Part shown: positions 57,790 to 64,000 of the stretch, piece by piece
How the letters are laid out: every line of letters begins with the position of its first letter
Numbering within the stretch: position 1 is the stretch's first letter
Assembly: GCA_035610365.1 (NCBI GenBank)
Contig: CM069432.1
Span: forward strand, 24,552,354-24,616,353
Source of the DNA: Aquatica leii
Taxonomy: Eukaryota; Arthropoda; Insecta; Coleoptera; Lampyridae
Reading direction: 5' to 3'
DNA length: 64,000 nt
Notes under the pieces: generated by a model
Seen by the model: only the letters and a program-made list of their open reading frames with translations
The model's database searches: none
Told to the model about the DNA's origin: nothing
Translations under genes and position numbers: made by a program

Positions 57790-59442
57790 TGTTACGCCCT
57801 GAGCAAATTTTTCTAAATCCGGCATTGTCTGATTCATTTAAGTTAGACGTGTGGGAATCTGCTTTTACTAATTTCACGCTTTATTATGTTACATTTTAAA
57901 GTCGAAAATTTGTAATTTATGAGTAATTAAGAGCGTATTATTTTCGCTTAATACGTGATAAATATTTTTGCTTAAAGTATCATATTACTCGAGCGTTCTC
58001 ACGAGTTTGCTGACAAATTTATTTTGTTATCGTGTGACGTCATTATGACCCTAGATTCTTTCGTTTCCTTCTTTAATTAGTTCCTGACAAACTCTTGTTG
58101 AGATCACTTCGAAAATTTACTGTACCTTGGAAGTACTAACGTTTACTGAAACACGGTGATTTTACCGGATATTGCGTTAAAAACCTTCCTAACTTTTAGT
58201 ACATCAACGGAACCTGTTTCTTTCCTGAAATTACTAAAAATCGTATATTTACGGATATAAGTTACTTTAAATTTTAAAAGTGTACTTAGTTTTCTTAACG
58301 CTGGATTATTATACCCAGCGGGTTTTTCTTCCGACGAAATTGTTCTAATTCATATGAACGTTTCCTCCAACGGATTGTTTACTCCACGTGTGAGAGTTCC
58401 TTTGTTCATCTGTAAACTCTACTAACGCTACGCTGAGAAGTCAACTTCGATTGCACCAACTGACGCTAAGTGAAAAAAAAACAACCTTTAACCTTCGTTC
58501 TATTGTGAATCAACTCATATTTGTGCAAATCTCAAAGCTTTATTTTCTACAGTGAACTTTTAACCAGAATCCTACTTGCGTAATCAACTTTAGAAATTCA
58601 AAAAAAAACTTTTCTTTATACTTTAAAATTTTACAATTTCCTTTTTTTTTGCTATTCCAAATTCACTTTTGTTATTTAAACTTTGGCTTCATTTACTTAA
58701 TTTAATTTCTCTTTGTTCCTATAAGAAGTTGTTATCTGATTTACCTTGAAATTGTTTGTTTTAAATATTTTATTTAAGGAAACTTCGACTGGAATACCGT
58801 GCACGGAGTTCCTTCAGCGAAGTACTAAGGTAAGATTTTTTTTTTTTGTATTTCAAATTTGAAATTACTGTCCTGTCGAATAACGATCGCTGCCCCAAAT
58901 TAAATTTTTTTTGTGTGTTGTTTGTTTTGCGAACCTAACGTAATTAAATTAGTTTTACTACTTTTGTTTTAACACAAGGTAATTTAGATCCAGTAATTTC
59001 GTAACATTTAAAATCCATTATCGTTTATTTTACTCAACTTGTTTGCATAATTCAAAATTGAATATTTTATTGATTATTTTGTAAATTGCTATTTATTCTA
59101 AATTCATTATATTTACATCAAATTTTTACTGAATTCTATTTATTGCTTAACCTTCCCCGTTTTCTTTTTTTTCCTTTTCTTTCTTTTTCAGCAACCCTTC
59201 GCTACTACTAGAGCCCTGTTAAACTTTTGCAATTTACTTAACAGGACCGTAACTAAACAAATTGTGTGGCGCCCATTTCTAACCGTTTCTAATTACTATT
59301 TGACTAACTTTATTCACCACGACATCTTTGATTCAAATATTCCCCTCACAATTTCTTACCCACCCCAATTTGCATACAAGAACCGAGCTACTGCGGCCAT
59401 CGCTCCCTTTAAATTTAGTTACATATAATTCTTACCGTAACA
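57790..59442 (+). mobile_element. LTR-like element copy 3 (1,653 bp, CCTT target duplication)
   Basis: It has the same ends as copies 1 and 2 (TGTTACGCCCTGAGC ... CTTACCGTAACA), flanked by CCTT (57,786-57,789; 59,443-59,446). It is inserted in gypsy copy 3 pol in the opposite orientation to that gene. The intron-like signals are at 58,830 and 59,191 (362 bp). It is shorter than copy 1, partly because a segment around copy 1 7,880-7,920 and another around 8,370-8,500 are absent. Confidence 0.92.
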
Positions 59443-59446
59443 CCTT

Positions 59447-60600
59447 TTTGGGTAAGTCGATTGAGAGGTTTGGTTTGAGTAGCAAAATCTTTCACAAATC
59501 TACAGTACCACGAAATAAGACCGATGAATCTACGTACTTCTTTACTTGTGTTAAGAGTTGGATAGTTAGCCATACTTTCTATTTTAGATGGATCGGCTCA
59601 AGACCATTTTTGTCTACAATATATCCAAGATATTTTAATTCAGATTTAACAAAATCACATTTTTCAGAATTAATTGTAAGACCTGCTTTGAAAAGTCTAT
59701 CAATTACGTTATCTAAAATTTCTAAATGTAAGGAGAATGTAGGGGTAGCAATAATTATGTCATCAAAATACACTAAAACATAGAGTTCTAAATCTGGACC
59801 TAAAATTGTGTCAACCAGTCTCTGTCAGGTAGCTGAAGCAACTCTGCTTGCCAATAAGCTGATTTAATATCAATAGACGACAATAGACTTGTGCGTTTCT
59901 CAGTCGATCTAAAATAGTAGAAACATATGGTAGAGGATACGTGTCTTGCTTAGTAATACTGTTAATCTTTCGAAAATCTACACAAAATCCTTGTACCCCG
60001 TTTGATTTCTTAATCAACACCACCGGCGAACTCCAAGAAGAGTTTTCGATAACTTTGAACTCTAACATAGACTCAACTTCTCTGTTAATAATGTCTTGAA
60101 TATATGGAGACACGGGACAATACCTTTGCTTAATAAGTTTCGCATTTCTTGTATCGATCCGAGGACTCACGTTTTTTGCACACCCCGATTTGTTTTCCAT
60201 TTTTGCATAACAAGTTTTCAATAGTTGTTCTAACGCTTGATTTTCTTTAGTAGATAGTCCTTTTCGCAATTTAATAAAGGAAACAGATGCCGTTTGACCA
60301 AAAGTCCAAGTGTTATCATTGAATGACGAAACGATGTTCATATCCTTCCAGAAATCTATTCCTAGTATAACATCATCTGTTATCAAAGTAATTACTAACG
60401 CCTTTATTAACCTAACTTGATCACGTAACTTAATAGGGAGTTGTACTAAACCCAAAAGTTTACAATTTCTACCATCAGCAACAGTAACCAAATGGTTATT
60501 AGATTCCAATTTTATACCTAAATTTTTAAATTCTTCCCAACCTACAACAGTTTGACTAGCTCTTGAATCTAATAAACATCAAAAATTAACTCCGTAAATG
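59447..60600 (-). pseudogene. pol: Gypsy copy 3 protease and reverse transcriptase
   Basis: Protease: the catalytic site, usually D-[ST]-G, reads LLDSRASQTVVGWEEF near 60,545, so Gly is Arg, and a TGA lies four codons before. Downstream, ITDDVILGIDFWKDM is the normal protease C-terminal loop. RT: NSSWSSPVVLIKKSNGVQGF, CVDFRKINSITKQDTYPLP, a disordered middle, then VYFDDIIIATPTFSLHLEIL (YFDD box intact, 59,765) and KCDFVKSELKYLGYIVDKNG. A frameshift lies near 59,800. The RT continues to the LTR-like insertion at 59,446. Confidence 0.9.
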
Positions 60601-60811
60601 TCAACATCAATATAAGGACGAGGATCGCCTGGTTTCTTACTGAAAAGCTTTAATTTTTCCTCGTTGATATTTTACTGTGATAAATTGCAAACAAACTAAG
60701 AGGAGTTGGTTGGAAGAGAGTTTAAGATCGACGACCGACTACCCGACGACCTATTACGGCGTTTCCCGAACATCTACTACATGAATACCAAGTGACGTCT
60801 GATAATCCACA

Positions 60812-61430
60812 TCAGAAACAAAACTTTTTACTACGTGGACGTTGGCACTGTCGATAAAGGTGTCCTTCTTTGCCACAATTCCAACAAGACCCTTTTATCA
60901 TTGACGAAACTTTTGGATCAACAACTGATTTTGATTGGGAGTCCTTGGAGTTAACAAAAGGAGCGGTCAAATCGGGTTCTAACAAATGAATTTTGTTTAG
61001 CCGAGGACAACGATAACCTTCTGCTAATTCTTTAGATGATTCCAATTTTTTACATAAATACAACAATTCTTCAACGGAATTATACAAGTGAAGGCCTATT
61101 CCACGAATGTAATAAGGCAGTATCTTACGACTCAAAATAGCCAACTTTTCTTCTCCTGAAGCAGGTCGAGTCAACCGGGCAAAGAGATTAATCATGCAAC
61201 CAAAATAATTACCAACTTTTTTATTAAGAGTCTGTACCCTAGCACGAATTTCATACCATAATTCTGTATTATAATCTACAGGTAAGTATTCTTTACGTAA
61301 TAAATCAACAAATTCTTTCCAAGTAAAAATACTATGACGAATAGACCTATAACAGATCAAAGCGCTACCTTGTAAAAGATCAATAATAAAATTATGATAT
61401 GAGACAAATATACCCACGACTTGGGGTACC
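60812..61430 (-). pseudogene. gag: Gypsy copy 3 Gag (N-terminus missing)
   Basis: Capsid residues DLLQGSALICYRSIRHSIFT and WKEFVDLLRKEYLPVDYNTE lead to a helical stretch and a basic linker. A nucleocapsid knuckle CWNCGKEGHLYRQC (C-x2-C-x4-H-x4-C, near 60,850) follows, and the frame ends RPRSKKFCF. Compared with gypsy copy 1 Gag, which has about 170 residues before the capsid motif, the N-terminus is missing here: only about 90 bp separate this block from the LTR region. The block is otherwise open over 200 codons. Confidence 0.9.
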
Positions 61431-61519
61431 CCGAGCTAGTCAGTGGAGAAGGGCACAAAAGATAAATAACACAAAAAAAAAACGAATTTGGGGCGTCACT
61501 CAGTTTAAACAGAATGACC

Positions 61520-62108
61520 CAATCCGTGGCGAGTAATTCCAAACTGAGAAATCTTTTAGTTGGTACAGCAGCTACGTCATTACTTACTTTCCAAATTGAT
61601 AATTAAACTCACAAATCCCCATAATAGTGTAATAAAGAAACTAAAATAATAACTATATACAAAAACAATAGCAAATACGGTTGTACACCTTAAAATTATA
61701 CTGAGTTATTAACGTTAATTTATACTCACATCCACATTCATTCATTCTTGGACTAACGCCTAATTTATATTTACAATTTGAAAAAAGAACCGTTTTGACT
61801 TTGCTGCAAGCACAACAAATTTTGACTTATGATTTTTTTAAAATTTTTCTTATTAACAAAGTACGTAAGCTTAGTCCCTTAGCTGTAAGTTCCTTCTACC
61901 AGTGTAGTTCCCATAAAACAAATAGAAAATCCAACAATCTTCCAAACACAGAAGATATCAAATGCTTCAGTTGTTTTTATTATCTAGTCATGCAAAAATA
62001 ATCTCCAACCTAATACAAAACAATCTTTTTTTTCTTATTATATTTTATACAGTAAATTGATGATTGCAAATAGTGATAAACGAAACAACGGACCACTAAT
62101 TTCTTACA
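61520..62108 (-). repeat. 5' LTR of gypsy copy 3 (inner edge approximate)
   Basis: The outer edge at 62,108 is fixed by the match to the 3' LTR start. The inner edge is placed near 61,520 by position only, as no clear primer-binding site could be picked out. AT-rich. A 68-codon plus frame at 61,795-62,001 is not convincing. Confidence 0.6.
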
Positions 62109-63463
62109 AACCACACTCAGTCTACAAACTTCGAAAATGAACCATTTTTCAACCTTAAGAACAACGAACAAATTTGCTAAAATTATCCTTAAGCCTCAAA
62201 TTGTGTTATGTGCCGTTAAGTCTTTGGATTCACAATTCAATCGTCACCATCGTGGTAGGTTTTTGTTTTTTGTACACAACAGAAAATCTTTCCAATTCCA
62301 TTACCGTCAACATCGTTGTCGCCAACCTGTCAAGTCATGGACAACTACAAGTACGTTAATAATGAATAAGGTATTTTTTGTTTTAATCAAATTTAAATTT
62401 GCTTTTGTTTAAGTAAAATATAATGATTTTAAAAGCTTTGGGTTTACCAATTAAAGTTTTATGCTATTTATTGTTTAAAAAAGTATTATTTTACGATAAT
62501 TTATACCCAACTTATGTTATAATAAACCTAAAAACTAAACTAGTGTTTAAGTGATTGTTTTATTTTTTTCTTTTCTAACAAATCTTAGTTTAATATGCGC
62601 GCAAAAGCCATTTTAGTGTTCCGTGCAAAAGATGGAAAAATAAAAGTTGCCTGAATTGAAGTAACATAAACGATGGGTGTAGATTATAATCAAAATTTCG
62701 ATACCGTTTGGAAAACTCGAGAGAAAACAACAATAAAAATTAAAATCAAAAAGGCGCTAAGAAGGTGTATAGCTGAAAATAACTTCTAGCCTTTACTAAC
62801 CACAAACACGCTCCTGTTGGATACACTCTAAATATATTCAGCTTAATAGAGTGTATTGCACTAAAATCTGAAATGATTTAGATGTCGCATAACGCGAAGG
62901 CCGACGGAATAAAAGCTTTGTTATATAAAAAAAGCAAAAAAACCAAATCAAAAATAGTAAGTAATTAGATTAAAGTGAATTGAGTAAACGCAAACAAAAA
63001 CGAACCAAAATACCTACAGTTTAAGGAGACGCCAAGAACATTTTTTTTATAATACTAAGTCATTTTAAAACTTAACAATCTCAAATAATCTGCAAAATGT
63101 TAGAATGATAGTATTAATTCTATTTTATTAGAGCTACGCTACATACGTTAAGCCTACATAATTAAAATATTTTTTTTAGTTGGAGTTGCGTCTAATAAAA
63201 AGTAATAATTGGAGTTATATGGTAAAAACAATTGTTAAAAATAAGTTAAACTCATTAAACTCAAAAATTTAATTTTTAATACATAATTTAATAAAAAAAA
63301 ACCACGTTAAAAATATTTCTGGTAAATAAAATAAAATTTAAGATAGAATAATAATTTTAAAATAACTAAGGTAAAGCTGTAGATATTTGAATTTCTCGAA
63401 ACTCAGAGATTACACTGTAAACTTAATTTATATCAAATCTACAATGAAGAAAAAAATGCTTAC
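62109..63463. other. Intron sequence, no gene seen
   Basis: AT-rich with only short frames (for example 62,137-62,412 plus, without a recognised domain). It lies between gypsy copy 3 and the dpr exon and is interpreted as intron. Confidence 0.55.
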
Positions 63464-63615
63464 CGCTTTATCGCCTAGTTGTTCGACTCTGCAATGTAAA
63501 AAAGCCGTTTGTCCTACTGTCGTTGTAACGTTTCTTGGTACGTTAAACTCAAAATACGGATAGCTGCTAAAGTTGGTACCATAACCGAGTTCTTCTATAT
63601 GCGCCTTAGCTTCAC
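63464..63615 (-). CDS. dpr: Internal exon of a Dpr-family immunoglobulin protein gene
   Basis: Minus-strand exon of 152 bp with acceptor ATTTTCAG|GT at 63,615/63,616 and donor GCG|GTAAGC at 63,464/63,463. It begins with 2 bases of a split codon and ends in phase 0. It encodes the start of the first V-type Ig domain: YPYFEFNVPRNVTTTVGQTA followed by FLHCRVEQLGDKA, with the first Ig cysteine in the FLHC motif. This is highly characteristic of Dpr (defective proboscis extension response) proteins. These are neuronal surface proteins that pair with DIP proteins in synaptic partner recognition in insects. The following exon, expected to begin with a VSWIRKRD-type segment, was not found in the window, so the intron extends beyond base 1 or the window lies inside it. 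Confidence 0.93.
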
Positions 63616-64000
63616 CTGAAAATTACACATATAATTAAAACAGGCGTTCAAAGCAATAAATGTAAGTAAACGTAACTTCATTTTATTACACCATCAACTA
63701 GCCTATTCCTATTAGAGGATTCCCCGAAATAAATTTAAAGCATTTTTATTGTTCATTAAAAACCGATGTTTTCTAAGACGCGTACTAAAATAAAAAGATC
63801 ATTTAGAACATAAACAGCATAAACGTTTTGTTTCAGTAATTGTCTTCTCAACAATAATTAATTTAAAAAGTATATTAAACACCTCAAATTTAAAAAGAAA
63901 TATTGATTTAATATTAAAATAATTTGTTTAACTTAAATAATATAATATGTAACGTATTTGAAATATTTTATTTAATAAATTGTGTTAACGTAAGACAATA
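63616..64000. other. Intron upstream of the dpr exon
   Basis: AT-rich, no coding signal beyond the acceptor of the exon. Confidence 0.6.

Larger units (their letters stand above)
56029..62108 (-). mobile_element. Ty3/gypsy LTR retrotransposon, copy 3
   Basis: Minus-strand order: 5' LTR (upper edge 62,108), Gag (60,812-61,430), protease and RT (59,447-60,600), RNase H (57,281-57,785), integrase (56,085-57,199), and a 56-bp start of the 3' LTR (56,029-56,084). The LTR start TGTAARAAATTAGTGGTC is shared by both ends, confirming the element limits. LTR-like copy 3 is inserted between RT and RNase H. The 3' LTR is cut after 56 bp. Confidence 0.9.

Noticed and set aside
62137..62412. 91-codon plus-strand frame near the dpr exon
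   Set aside because: Low-complexity composition, no domain, overlapping alternative frame of similar quality; not supported as a gene.

Overview
The window is AT-rich eukaryotic DNA that looks like an insect genome, possibly a beetle, although the order cannot be fixed from sequence alone. The one convincing host coding piece is a 152-bp exon at 63,464-63,615 on the minus strand. It has canonical splice sites and encodes the start of the first Ig domain of a Dpr-family cell-surface protein. No other Dpr exon was found, so most or all of the window is best read as a large intron (or intron plus flank) of a dpr-like gene, filled with transposable elements.

Layout from left to right. 1-5,829: Ty3/gypsy copy 1 (minus), broken by a 250-bp hairpin element and by a 1.7-kb GC-rich element with terminal inverted repeats. 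7,299-9,180: LTR-like element copy 1. 12,750-17,400: decayed BEL/Pao retrotransposon (minus). 17,501-18,960: DD41D mariner (minus). 19,390-21,485: hAT transposase pseudogene (plus). 21,970-27,825: patchwork of Penelope-like, LINE, gypsy and piggyBac-end fragments. 27,830-30,050: piggyBac-type transposase (minus) abutting gypsy copy 2 (30,051-33,130), which itself holds a 1.6-kb inverted-repeat element. 34,139-35,102: LTR-like copy 2. 35,870-38,830: Tc1 and BEL/Pao fragments. 38,840-43,413: non-coding, ending in a diverged 0.57-kb direct duplication. 43,980-45,468: Tc1-like DD35E transposase pseudogene with a credible intron. 49,436-51,328: nearly intact DD41D mariner with 359-bp inverted repeats. 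51,957-56,034: broken transposase-like gene of a family I cannot name. 56,029-62,108: gypsy copy 3 (minus), split by LTR-like copy 3 (57,790-59,442). 63,464-63,615: the dpr exon.

The transposons give a layered history. Three copies of one LTR-like family each have a perfect 4-bp target duplication, and copy 3 lies inside gypsy copy 3, so it is younger. Several interrupted genes read in frame across the insertion point if one target copy is removed, which fixes boundaries. Every transposon gene in the window carries stops, frameshifts or catalytic substitutions; the 49.4-51.3 kb mariner is closest to intact.

The observations most worth following are: conserved splice signals inside the LTR-like family; the GC-rich tandem-repeat element with CCCATA ends; PCNA-binding (PIP-box) type motifs in two unrelated transposon proteins; a phase-0 intron in the DD35E transposase; and two piggyBac-type ends sharing the same terminal sequence, both next to gypsy integrase sequence.
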